DNA of 64,000 nt, from contig MU001500.1 in NCBI GenBank assembly GCA_010093485.1, positions 1,126,198 through 1,190,197 of the forward strand, given 5' to 3'. Each line of letters begins with the position of its first letter. The stretch's first letter is position 1. Made by a program: the position numbers and the translations under genes. The DNA comes from Karstenula rhodostoma CBS 690.94. Lineage: Eukaryota; Ascomycota; Dothideomycetes; Pleosporales; Didymosphaeriaceae. This document shows positions 32,601 through 44,096 of this stretch, piece by piece. The notes under the pieces are model-generated. The model worked only from the letters and a program-made list of their open reading frames with translations. It did no database searches and was not told where the DNA came from.

Positions 32601-33015
32601 AACAAGTACGATGTTGAGATCTCCATGGGTCAGAAGTTTTCATGTCTCGCTCTTGCTCGCGAAAATCTGTACGCCATCGGTACATGTGTCTGCGGGGACC
32701 GAATATAGCGGACGTCGACAATATGGGCAATCCATACGCAGAGGGCTATATGTTGAAGTCACGTCTGGACACTCTTATGCACTGCCGACCTTCTCGGGAG
32801 ACCAGAAGAAACAGAGGAAAGGATTGATGTCCAGTTGACCAATGGACTCAACATGGACACTGTTTCGTTGCAAGGCCAGTAAAACCAAGGTTCTAGCATG
32901 TCGAGACTCAAGGTATCATTCTCTCTCCAAGAAAATGTAATGCAAAAAGGCCAGACGGCTATATACAAGAACCGATGTAGAATCGCTTCATACTCCTTCA
33001 CTCTTCTTTATCTTT
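29607..33015. other. 3.4 kb gene-free segment holding a diverged tandem array
   Basis: No open frame here shows a domain, a plausible splice pattern or family resemblance. The first ~350 bp are the HIR3 3' flank, including a short ctggg repeat at about 29724-29742. From about 30.0 to 32.95 kb most of the sequence belongs to the hidden periodic array described in its own entry. Confidence 0.7.
30000..32950 (+). repeat. Highly diverged tandem array, period about 40-53 bp
   Basis: Two degenerate anchors alternate through the segment: atgt (often atgtgtct-cg or atgtctt) and, about 25-27 nt later, actaaaac or variants such as ataca-aaatc, accaaaac, tataaatc. atgt-like anchors fall at 30094, 30147, 30198, 30246, 30291, 30342 (steps 53, 51, 48, 45, 51) and at 32443, 32488, 32528, 32572, 32611, 32642, 32684 (steps 45, 40, 44, 39, 31, 42). 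actaaaac-like anchors fall at 30069, 30121, 30173, 30223, 30264, 30317, then 31707, 31763, 31808, 31859, and at 32417, 32462, 32503. The period is not a multiple of three, so it does not encode a repeat protein. I estimate several dozen decayed units. The function is unknown. Confidence 0.65.
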
Positions 33016-34263
33016 CTAATTCCCCGTCCCAATATAAACCGTCTCTTCCAACTCCCTCGCGTTGATAACGCTCGGGCCAATCTTCCTCACATCCGCAATC
33101 CCCACCTGAGCCGCATCCAGCACAATCTCCTTCTTCATCATCTGGATCGCTTTCTTCACGCCCTCTCTGCCATAGCAGTTCGAGTACAAGAACGGACGTC
33201 CAAGCCCCACAGCCTTGACACCCAGCGCCATCAGCTTCAGCACGTCGGTGCCGTATCGGACGCCTGAGTCGGCGAGGACTTCAACCTGTGTGAACACCTC
33301 GGGTGCATTGCGGTAGATCTCGTAGGCGATTTCGAGGGGGGGCGGGGAGTGGTCGAGTTGTCGGCCGCCGTGGTTGCTGATGTAGATTGCTTTTACGCCG
33401 CGGCGGATGGCTTCTTGCGCGTCTTCGACGGAGGCGATGCCCTTGGGGATGATGGGCAGCGAGGTGCGGTTCTTCATCTGGTCGTAGAGGTCCCAGGTGA
33501 GGGCAGATGTGGCGGAATTGGCGTTGGTGGTGTCGAAGCGGGCGGCGCGGTGGCGGACAGCGTCGGCGGGTGCGTCGATGGTCCAGACGATGGCTTTGGC
33601 TCCGGTGCGCTCGGCACGCGCGATGTTGTCCCATGTTACTGAGAGGTTGGCGTTGGTGTAAATCTAAGGATTATTAGCAAACGGACCGTGTGAAACGGAA
33701 GGTGCATAGACGCTTACCTGTTGGAAGATGACTTGCGGCCCGTTGATGGTGTTGTTAGACTTAGCAGCAGCAATCTCCTCGATGGTCTTCTTCGCATACA
33801 TCGCTGCAATATAGAGCGTGTCTTCATCTGCCGAAGCCTCGACGTAATTAAGCTCTCCCCTCTCATTGCAATACTGTGCTCTTGGGGCAGGCGCAATAAA
33901 GACCGGGCTCGTGAAGTTGTAACCCAAAATAGTGACGCCCAAAGTCTCGTTGACCTTAGTGGTGTCACGCAGAAACCTAGGCCGAAACTTGACCTTCTTC
34001 CAAATGTCCAAGTTGTTGCGATAGCTCCATTCGCCGGCACTTCCGGTACGGTAGTAGAAGTAGTTCTCGGTCGAGAGCTTCTGGCGAGCAGCGAAATCGA
34101 AGTCGTTGAAGCCACGAATGTCTTTCAATGCCGGCAGTGTTCCTTCGGTCCAGTTGTTTGACTGCTGCAAAAAAGTCTCCAGACCCGTATCCGGCTCGTT
34201 GAGAAAAGGCTCTGCGGCAAGCGCAGTGGCAGCCAGGCCCGAAAAGAAAAGTGCGGAACGCAT
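33016..34263 (-). CDS. Secreted FMN-dependent alpha-hydroxy-acid dehydrogenase
   Basis: Two exons (34263-33718, 33663-33016) joined by a 54-nt intron give 397 residues. The first ~17 form a signal peptide (MRSALFFSGLAATALA), which is unusual because most relatives (lactate, glycolate and cytochrome b2 dehydrogenases) are cytosolic, peroxisomal or mitochondrial. The FMN_dh barrel shows YYRTGSAGEWSYRNN, VFIAPAP, Lys256 in IIPKG, and the active-site block NHGGRQLD with His280 (proton acceptor) and Arg283 (substrate carboxylate). ADSGVRYGTDVLK and LGRPFLY bind the FMN phosphate. No heme domain is present. The likely reaction is oxidation of an L-2-hydroxy acid to a keto acid, with oxygen or another acceptor, outside the cell. 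The gene ends only about 70 bp from the tandem array. Confidence 0.9.
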
Positions 34264-35329
34264 GCTGGAGCACTGCTAGCAGCGTGTGAAGTGAATTGAA
34301 TGTGAAGGTCTGAAGGAATGGACGAAACCAGGTGTAGGCTCTTTGGATATGGTGGTCAAATCCGGTACGATCGACCTGCCATTCCTTCTTATACGTACCA
34401 TAGGTACCTGCCGTCGTGTCTCGATCCGATTGCCAATCCATTGTTAATCTGATCCCGCAGTCCTGCAAATTCGTTTTCTTGTTAGCACCTTGGCGGTGGC
34501 AGGGCTGGCAAGTTTGTTCGGAGTACACTTAATGGTGAACCCAAGGTAGAGCCGAGCAGGCAGGTCCCAAAAACGTGATGCGGTAGACTAAGGTAGCGTT
34601 CGGACGACCAATTGGCGCGTGGAAAGACCATGTTGAAATGCCCAGACCAATGATTGCAGGTCCACTTTTTGATCCTGTATGCGCTTGATCTTCGGGCCGT
34701 TCAGGTGAGGACCCACCCAGAAGCCCAAGGCCGTCTGCGACTGTCTGCGACTGTCTGCGACGAACGGAATATGTCCGTCCACCTTCCTAAACAGCATTCT
34801 GTCGGCCGAGTTTCCCTGGATTTCGTTGTGCGTGCCGCCAGGGTCAGAAGCGCGAAGCTCAATTGCGGTCGAGAGGCGCCAGCAGCAGTGATAAGGAATT
34901 GCGTGCTGTGCATGAAATGTTGAAGAATGGAGGTGGTCAATCTATCGGCAACAGGAAGGTCCGACGCAGCCGCTTGTCAGATGTCAACTCCTCCGCGAAA
35001 TAAGGCCGAGCCAAGACCTGTGAAATGACGTCGGAACAATTGAACGCATGAACGGTGCATATCGCCCAAGTCCGAAATCGCACACCACTTCCTTCCATAA
35101 ACATATCAAGTCGCGATACAGGTATAAGTATGCAAACGCCGAACGGACAAAGCGAGTCGGAAGTGGGGGCCCGCGGCCTAATCTCGGCCCCAATGCCGTA
35201 TGTGTAGAGAGCAACTTGAGCTATTGAAACTGCCGCATGGATGCATGTTGTGAACATCTCATCACGATTCAAAGCTTCACGAGACATAACAAAAAATCCC
35301 AATCCGCGGACACATTGACTCTGCAAAAC
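34264..35329. other. Divergent spacer
   Basis: About 1.07 kb between divergent genes. It contains a small tandem repeat at 34731-34760 (gtctgcgact-type, three 10-bp copies). A minus-strand open frame across 34937-35434 overlaps the next gene and has no domain, so it is not called. Confidence 0.5.
34731..34760. repeat. 10-bp tandem repeat, three copies
   Basis: ctgtctgcga occurs three times in a row, the first copy with one change (ccgtctgcga). It is a simple minisatellite in a spacer with no evident role. Confidence 0.85.
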
Positions 35330-36004
35330 ATGGTTGCATCTATACCAAACGACATCTTCCAGTTCTCCACGTGGACCGCTGTACAGAAAGGCTTCAAGAC
35401 AGGCCAGCCACGCGCCGCAGATCTCACAAGCCATGGCACCGACGGTATTGGAGTGTTCGAGAACGGAGACCTGATGATCTTACTGGACTCCCGCGCCTAC
35501 GTTGTCTCGATCGCGGGGAACGCCACACCGGCCATGTCGGACCATCGACTGTGTTTCGCCATGGTCACTGTCTTTCAGCCTTTACGCCTCATCAAACTCG
35601 CACAGGAAGATACGATGAGTTTCGCGGGCTTGCGAGAGTTGCTGGCGTCATCGGATGCTCTGCCTACGGTTGGCGGGATGAACTCCATGCTGCCATTCAA
35701 AGTCAAGGGAACATTTACCCGTGTGAGCTTGATCCAGAAAAACTCTTCGCAAAGCCGTCAGGTCAAGAACGTGAAAGGGACCTTGTATGGGTACAAGATT
35801 CCAACATGGATGGAGGGCATTAGTGGGCCGAGCATGCATTGTCATCTGATGGGTGTAGAAGGCGATGATCATGGTTTGACCATAGGAGGAAGGGTTGAAT
35901 CCTTCGAAGCCGTGGTTGATCCGGACATCGGTGTGGGAAAGTGTGGACGTTTTCATCTAGGGTTTCCTCAAGCGGAAGACTGGGAATCTGTGAATTTAGC
36001 CTAA
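35330..36004 (+). CDS. Alpha-acetolactate decarboxylase-like protein, altered zinc site
   Basis: A single exon gives 224 residues from the ATG at 35330 (MVASIPNDIFQFSTWTAVQKGF); an upstream ATG at 35237 would add 31 residues without family support. The pattern HGTDGIGVFENGDLMILLDSRAY and VKGTLYGYKIPTWMEGISGPSMHCHLM matches acetolactate decarboxylase, which converts 2-acetolactate to acetoin. Two of the three zinc-ligand histidines are present (His170, His172 in MHCH). The third, normally in GGH, is GGR here (Arg188), and the gap to it is about five residues longer than in bacterial enzymes. His181 lies between and could substitute. The protein may have lost or changed activity. No signal peptide is evident. 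Confidence 0.8.
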   Translation: MVASIPNDIFQFSTWTAVQKGFKTGQPRAADLTSHGTDGIGVFENGDLMILLDSRAYVVSIAGNATPAMSDHRLCFAMVTVFQPLRLIKLAQEDTMSFAGLRELLASSDALPTVGGMNSMLPFKVKGTFTRVSLIQKNSSQSRQVKNVKGTLYGYKIPTWMEGISGPSMHCHLMGVEGDDHGLTIGGRVESFEAVVDPDIGVGKCGRFHLGFPQAEDWESVNLA

Positions 36005-36225
36005 CGCGCTCTGATCCTCGAGAGGTACAGCTGGGAGGGGACGAGGGTTTGGCAGCACGTTCTCGATTCTAAAAGCGACAGCTAGGGAATGTCTATCGAT
36101 AGAACACGGGTTTTCCACTCATCGCTCGTACCAACCAGGCTTCAATCGCTAATGCAAGTCATGTCTCGTAATATTCGCCTTTCTCGTGCCATTACCCAAG
36201 TATATATGATCATGTCCGTTTGCGC

Positions 36226-38115
<1,890 letters not shown>

Positions 38116-38599
38116 CTTGGATATCTTTGGATTTCAGGCTGTTGTGGGGGAATTGAGTGGACAGGTGTCTGGCCGCTGTGGACGACTTTTAGATGTGAGG
38201 GGCAGTGGCAGCTTCCCCACGGCGGGATGACGCAGGCGCCACCTACCCCTGCTTTGCTCGCCTTTCCATTGGCCAGACTTTTGCTAGCCTCTGCACGTTT
38301 TGTCCACCTCACACTCTCCTGATCTTCGACTCAACAACGCAAAATTCCGCCGAGAGGGCCTTCTCGATGGCTTCACAGTCCAGATAAGGCTGTGCACTGA
38401 TAATCCTGGTCAACACGAGCCATCACTCAACGCCATCCCTGCTTCGCCTCACCACACGGGCGTGCCACGTTGGACCGCTGGTTGGCTTCATTTGCACCTA
38501 TACAAGGTGATATTGTATGCCTCTCTGCACCCAAGTCCGCCTGGTTTATTTTGGAGTCATCTGAGAAGAGTCGTTTCTCTGTGTCCTTGAACATTCGCC
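38116..38599. other. Divergent promoter region, PGM / XPG-like gene
   Basis: 484 bp between start codons, presumably both promoters. No specific motif is assigned. Confidence 0.45.
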
Positions 38600-40561
38600 A
38601 TGGGGGTAGCCGGCTTAGCCAGACGCCTTGAGGCGCACGCGACTCGATATTCTCCCGAAGACTTGAAAGGATACAACGCTATCATCGACGGGCCCTCCCT
38701 TGCGTATCACGCCCACAAGTTGGCTTTGGCAGCCTTAGATAGAGGCAACGTGTCGCGCATCCCAGCATACACCGATATCACTTTTCAAGCGCTGCGCTGG
38801 CTTAGAACCCTGGAGGGTATTAATGTCAAGGTGTGAGTTACCAGCACCTCGTATTTGATGCAAGTGTCAGTACGCCGCACCCGTGCAGTGTTGGCCTGTA
38901 CAAGAGTCGGGTTTTACCCGCCCGAATCAGAAGAAAATGCAGGGCGCGGTACAATCACGTCTCTTGGAACCTGGGAGTTCTTGTTGAGGTGTCCACATCC
39001 CAACTGCACCAACGTTATGTTGGCGAGTAGATCCCGCTGCATGCAGTGAGGCGACAACGCAGGTGCATACGCAAGGCATGCATGACATGCATTTAGGTTC
39101 GACTCCTTGCTGAGCTTTGCTGATAACATTCCTAGTACAGCCATCCTGTTCGATGGCGCACTTCCAGAGACGAAACAAGCTGAGCGGATAGCCAGGACAG
39201 CACGTTACAATCAGCAAGTCAACGGACTGAGATCCAATTTCCCCTCTACGACGTGTCCCATACCCACCTCGCTTGGCTCCGTCTCCTACTCGTTTCTCGC
39301 ACCAGCTTTGCGAGAGGCTTTGACAAACAGCGAATATGCACCCGTCACTCGCAATGTTCCAGGCGAAGCTGATGATTGGTGTGCGCTGCAAGCCACTGAG
39401 GGACCTGCTTCGCTGATTTTCAGCGACGACACCGATCTTCTACTGTACGATTATCCCCCAGGATTTCGGCTTTTGTTTTATAGAGATGCCGATTTCTGGC
39501 CCGAACCTAAGTTCAAGGGCTACTCCCCACCTGTTATATGTAAAGAGCTTGGCCTTCCGAGCCTTACGTCTTTCGCATATTGCTTGGCCCATGACCCTCA
39601 CAGTCCCGAGAGCAAGCTGGTCGGAGAAGCCAAACGAGTAGACACAGCCTCCCAAACATATCTCGATTTCGCAAAGCGCTACAAGGTCGCCCCAAATACG
39701 GCAGAGCTTCCGCCGCTGCAAAACCTAGATGTACGGATCTCAGAGTTTATATATCAAGGCCTAAACTCAAGGCTTGACCCTGTTGTTTACCTCCCTTTTC
39801 TCGTAGAAGACCAGCACCGAGCTTCAGCATGGGTGCACGGCCAGGATTTGCGGGCCGTATCCTACAGCATCTTCACAACAGATCGCTCGAGAGTCCAGGA
39901 GCACAGACGCAAAGCTCAGAAGGTCAGCTTGCAGAAAATCGAGCTGTACCCACCTCAAGAACTTTTGGTGATGATGCAAACGTATGCACGCAATATCAGC
40001 GCTTGGGTGGAATGGACCGCTGAGCGAGACGTACCCCACAGCCTCATATGGCCTCTATTCGCTATCGGCGTTGTTTTGCCTGAGTTGAAATCACCTCCTC
40101 CCCTCGCGCTTTGGCTCCGCGTCCTGAATGCCGACTTCGACAACACCTGGGATCACATCCACCTCAACGCCAGCCTACACGCGGCGCTCTACTCTCTACG
40201 ATTCCTAAAGCAGTGCATCGAAGTATGGTTGTCTCTCCAGACGGACATATCATCCTCCCTGGTCCCAATCACTGGGCAGATCCATACCGATTTGGAGAGC
40301 ATGGGCCCAATCACGGAACTGTTCCTGGTGCCGGGCCAGGCAAGGAAGCCGCAGGGCGATCAGGAGCTGATGCAAGAGCTTATTGCTGAGGTGTATGCTT
40401 CGGCAAACGTGGAAATTCCAATTGCGCGCATCCCAAATAAGAAGGCGAAAAAGCAGCAGAGGGAGGCTGAGCGGAAGGAGAGAAAGAAGCAAGAGGGCGG
40501 TGCTCAAGTGGCTGGCAACTCTTTCGATGTCCTCGAGTTCATGAACGCGCGGCGCAACTGA
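38600..40561 (+). CDS. Asteroid/XPG-like nuclease-fold protein
   Basis: Exons 38600-38832 and 39136-40561 join in phase to 552 residues. The start MGVAGLARRLEAHATRY and NAIIDGPSLAYHAHKLAL fit the XPG N-terminal domain as found in Asteroid-type proteins, where the first Gly and acidic residues build a FEN-like active site. TAILFDGALPETKQAERI follows the splice junction and FSDDTDLLLYDYP continues the metal-binding part. The C-terminus has a basic coiled-coil-like KKAKKQQREAERKERKKQ. The family role is poorly known; a nucleic-acid-related function is inferred from the fold. The single intron (303 nt) is four to six times longer than others in the window. Confidence 0.8.
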
Positions 40562-40839
40562 GGAAAGGTTCAAGCAACTAGCAAAACATTATAGTCGACC
40601 TGTATGGTCAGGCTGTCCTCAGAGCTGGCGATTGCTCAGTGAGACCGTCAGTGTAAACGAGATTATGTACCTCCGTCGACGTCCAGGCATGGTTATCCCA
40701 CACCGATCCTACACTTCGCATCGCCCACACCAAACTTTTCAATGAAAATCTCTCCAGCGTGATATATTCTCAGAAGTGAAAAAAACCCAATCGCCGCATG
40801 AGCCACCCAAAAACGCCCGCAAATACATGTGCATTCCCT
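40562..40839. other. Convergent spacer
   Basis: 278 bp between convergent genes. Nothing is recognised. Confidence 0.4.
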
Positions 40840-41553
40840 CTACATCTCCTCGTGGAACACACTCCTCCGACTCTCAGTCGGGCTATTGTCTGCACTCCCC
40901 TTCTTCTTCTGCTGCGCCGCGCTTGCGCCGCCATAACTCGTGTCGATATGCTGGTCCAACGGGCGTGGACTCACGCCCCGCAGACTCGCCACGTTGTCGT
41001 CCCCAAAGGGATTCTGCCGCGCGCCGAGCCCCCCATCGCTGCGCTCGTCGTAGTCCCTGTTGCGACTCCGTCCACGCTCCGGCTCCTGGAAACCCGGCGA
41101 CGGCGCACCGTACGGCTGGCTCTCAAACGGGTTGCTGCTCTGTAGGCCTGTCCGCGCGTTCGTCGGCGGCTCGTGCAGCCCCAGCTCCTGCTCCTCGTAG
41201 TACGCCTCGTTGCCGACGCGCGCGTCCCACGCCTCGTCCGGGTCGAGTCGGTGTCCTGCGCCGCGCCCCCTGCTGCTGTTGTACCCGCCGCCGCTCTCCT
41301 CGTACGCGCCGTCCGCGGTGCGGTTGTTGCGGTTCTTGAACTTGCGGATCTGCGTGTCGATCCAACCTTTGATGCCGGTGGGCGCGGGGCCGGGGTAGTT
41401 CGCGGAAGCGTCGCCGCTGTGGTTGAAGGGATTGAGCGAGGGCGGTGGCAGGCCGAGGCGTGAGGCCCGGATGCGCGAGTAGGCTACCCATCCGCCGTAG
41501 CCGCCGACGAGGGCGAGCAAGAGGATGATGAGGAAGACCCAGCCGCCGTTCAT
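40840..41553 (-). CDS. Small single-pass membrane protein with long disordered tail
   Basis: 237 residues from the ATG at 41553 (MNGGWVFLIILLLALVGGYGGWVAYSRIRASRLGLPPPSLNPF). Residues about 5-25 form one transmembrane helix, followed by a basic stretch and the motif RLGLPPPSL-NPF. The rest is Gly/Ser/Arg/Asn-rich and disordered with NPFE and NPFG motifs, which can bind EH-domain endocytic adaptors, and ends RRSVFHEEM. Similar short proteins are widespread in filamentous ascomycetes without known function. The frame is open upstream to an ATG at 41769, but those 72 residues are Ser/Pro-rich and sit before the helix, so the internal start is preferred. Confidence 0.65.
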   Translation of the reverse strand: MNGGWVFLIILLLALVGGYGGWVAYSRIRASRLGLPPPSLNPFNHSGDASANYPGPAPTGIKGWIDTQIRKFKNRNNRTADGAYEESGGGYNSSRGRGAGHRLDPDEAWDARVGNEAYYEEQELGLHEPPTNARTGLQSSNPFESQPYGAPSPGFQEPERGRSRNRDYDERSDGGLGARQNPFGDDNVASLRGVSPRPLDQHIDTSYGGASAAQQKKKGSADNSPTESRRSVFHEEM

Positions 41554-42212
41554 GATGCCGTTCGAGAGTTTGAAGTAGCGCGGGTGGAGGGGAGGCGGTG
41601 GCCTTGGGCGTGCATGTGCGGGAGATGTGCGAGAGGTGGCGGTGGGTGTGCTTTCGGGCGCGCGGGAGGATCGGAAAGCTAGCTCTTTCGAGAGTGAAGA
41701 GGACGTCCGTGTGGCAGGGCTGGATGGGTAATCAGATGCGAAAGACGGGCTGAGGCTGAGCGTGCGCAAATTGGTGAGCTGTGGGCTCTGCTGACGGCGT
41801 GGTATCAGTATCAGGGCCCGGCTGAGCTTGGTAACAGCACCAGGTTGCGCTGCGCATCAGCACCGATGCTGCCAAGGATCTATACACCGCGATGATGTAA
41901 TGTTGGAGCTATCGGGCGCTGCGTTCCCGCCCGGATTATCGTAGCTGGGGAGCGTGGGAGCAGATATTCCGCTTCGATACTCGATCTTGCGTGCGTGTTC
42001 GCATGTGATAACTGCACTCTTCTTTGTCTTACGGAGAGCAACGAAAGCTGTGTCCCAAAAGCAGCTAGACAACCAATCGTGTGGGGCGTGGTGTAAGCGA
42101 GGAACTGCGGGCATGGCGTTATCGTCGCATACATCCTTTACGGTGGGGAATATTTGCTAGAGGTCTGGGCCTCAATCCATAATTACCTCTTGTCTGCTTG
42201 GTCAACAAAGCG
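41554..42212. other. Divergent spacer
   Basis: About 660 bp holding both promoters. If the longer start of the neighbouring membrane protein is used, part of this is coding. No motif is assigned. Confidence 0.4.
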
Positions 42213-43544
42213 ATGTCTTCTGACGCAATCATGGACGATCCAAGTCCAGCCACAGTCGAATCCAACCAGGACATCGATGCGGTCTCACGCAACGGTCTCA
42301 CCACAATAGCATCTGTTCCCAGCAAACGTGGAGCTCTATCAACGGTCATAAGCTTGCAGCTTCCCGCAGGTGAAGCGAAAGAAGACAATGCAGTGCCAGA
42401 GATCATCATAAAGGAAGATAGTCAGACACAGCCAACCATCCGTCCACACAATACAAGCGACGAAGAAACACATGTCATCATCTCCACCGGCTCTGGCACG
42501 GGGAAGGCGGAAATCTTCTACGAACAAGCCGTAAAGCCGATTCTGGAGACGCTCTGGCCAGAAGGTCATACAAACTTTCTCACTCACCGTACCGAATCAG
42601 CGACCACGATTCAAGAGCTGACCAACGACATATTGTTTCCTACTGCCAATGCCGGTATTACTCTGCGAATCGTGTTGCTGACTGGAGATGGTGGTATCAT
42701 CGACCTTGTAAATGGTCTCTTAGCCCAACCACCCTCTTCAAGTTACATAGCACCAAAGGTCGTCCTGCTTCCCCTCGGCACTGCCAACGCTCTATACCAC
42801 TCCATCAACGTTGGCAACCCCCACCAGAACACATGGGGTCTGAAGGCGCTGTGCCTCAATCCCTCCAATAAGGCCCAGCGAAAACCCCTCCCCATATTTA
42901 CGGCCTCCTTCTCCCCTGGCGCGCGCCTCCTCACGAATGAAGGTCGCGACGAAGAAGTCCTCCCTCAAGACCCCAAAAGCGGCCGCCCCATCCTCCACGG
43001 CGCCGTAGTCGCTAGCTGGGCTATGCACGCCACTCTCGTTGCCGACAGCGACACCGCAGAGTACCGCAAGTTCGGCATCGACCGCTTCAAGATGGCGGCG
43101 AAGGAGGCGCTGTACCCAGCCAACGGCTCACCGCCTCACCCTTACCACGCTTCTGTGTCTGTACTCCAAGGCTCGGACTGGACGCTGCTCCCAAATGAAG
43201 AACACATGTATGTCCTAGCGACTATGGTGTCCAACCTCGAGAAGCCGTTCTGCATTAGCCCGAGGAGTAAGCCGTTAGATGGCAGTCTGTGGCTTGTGCA
43301 CTTTGGACCTACGAGTGGGGATGAGGCGATGAGGGTTATGGGACTGGCGTATGCTGGTGGGAAGCATGTTGAGGAATCGATGGTGAGATATGAGGAGATT
43401 GATGGGCTGAGGATTGAGTTTCACGAGAAGGAGGATAGGTGGAGGAGGGTTTGCATCGATGGGAAGATCGTAAGGGTCGAAGAGGGGGGTTGGGTGGAGA
43501 TTACAAAAGAAGATAGAAGGGTCCTGGATGTCGTTGTTGAGTAA
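42213..43544 (+). CDS. Lipid kinase with diacylglycerol-kinase catalytic domain
   Basis: A single exon gives 443 residues from the ATG at 42213 (MSSDAIMDDPSPATVESNQD); the frame is open upstream but without an ATG. The DAGK_cat domain spans about residues 85-225: HVIISTGSGTGKAEIFYEQ, then LTGDGGIIDLVNGLL containing the GDG nucleotide-binding motif, then VVLLPLGTANALYHS. The second lobe contains ASWAMHATLVADSDTAEYRKFG. Such enzymes phosphorylate diacylglycerol, sphingoid bases or ceramide with ATP. The length and divergent motif (GDGG where most have GDGT) suggest a fungal sphingosine/DAG-kinase-like branch. The substrate cannot be told. No signal peptide or membrane helix is clear. Confidence 0.82.
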   Translation: MSSDAIMDDPSPATVESNQDIDAVSRNGLTTIASVPSKRGALSTVISLQLPAGEAKEDNAVPEIIIKEDSQTQPTIRPHNTSDEETHVIISTGSGTGKAEIFYEQAVKPILETLWPEGHTNFLTHRTESATTIQELTNDILFPTANAGITLRIVLLTGDGGIIDLVNGLLAQPPSSSYIAPKVVLLPLGTANALYHSINVGNPHQNTWGLKALCLNPSNKAQRKPLPIFTASFSPGARLLTNEGRDEEVLPQDPKSGRPILHGAVVASWAMHATLVADSDTAEYRKFGIDRFKMAAKEALYPANGSPPHPYHASVSVLQGSDWTLLPNEEHMYVLATMVSNLEKPFCISPRSKPLDGSLWLVHFGPTSGDEAMRVMGLAYAGGKHVEESMVRYEEIDGLRIEFHEKEDRWRRVCIDGKIVRVEEGGWVEITKEDRRVLDVVVE

Positions 43545-44096
43545 GAGGGAGAGGTGGAATCGATGTTGTTGGGATCTGCTGTTGTGAAGCATTGAGGGCA
43601 TCCTTGTGTGCTCCTCCGTAATACACTGGAAGACCCTAGAACTCACCAACGAGTAAATGGTTTATGAACCATCGCAGCTTGTCCTCAGTAGCCATTATTG
43701 TATGAGATGTGTTTAGAGATGGGCCTCGATCGGACACGTGACGTACACCAGGTCTGCCCCACATTCCTCGTCTACCGAACTGTACTCCGACCTCCATCTT
43801 CGCAACCCCAAGCGGGGCGAATGGCACGCGTCATTCCTCTAGTCTCCCACATCTAGGCCTATGAGCAGTTCCCCCTTTGTCATGTCAGCATGCTGTGTCT
43901 GGGGTTGGCTCTGCTACCCCTCATTCGGAATCCAGCCGTAACGCATTGCTAATCCCTCACTGATCTCACATCAGTTGCGGATAATTCCATAGACGTCTTT
44001 ACTCATATCTACTCCCTACATCTCTCACACATAAGACCTTTACCTAGGTGTTTCCGATTGACTCACTGACTGCCTGTTAATCAGGACCGCCCCCCA
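43545..44096. other. Spacer upstream of the dioxygenase gene
   Basis: 552 bp. A TCTC/CTCAC-rich pyrimidine stretch near 44000-44040 may be the leader of the next gene. Nothing else is recognised. Confidence 0.4.

Noticed and set aside
30000..32950. Many-exon gene or CRISPR-like array in the periodic segment
   Set aside because: No consistent GT-AG splice pattern or open phase, and units are diverged throughout without the near-identical repeats and unrelated spacers of a CRISPR array. A decayed tandem array fits better.
34937..35434. 165-codon minus-strand open frame
   Set aside because: It overlaps the start of the acetolactate-decarboxylase-like gene and has no domain or conserved motif.
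39050..39120. Possible tRNA from a box-B-like ggttcgactcc in the XPG-gene intron
   Set aside because: The T-stem pairs poorly, there is no matching acceptor stem and the A-box candidate lacks its conserved A and GG.
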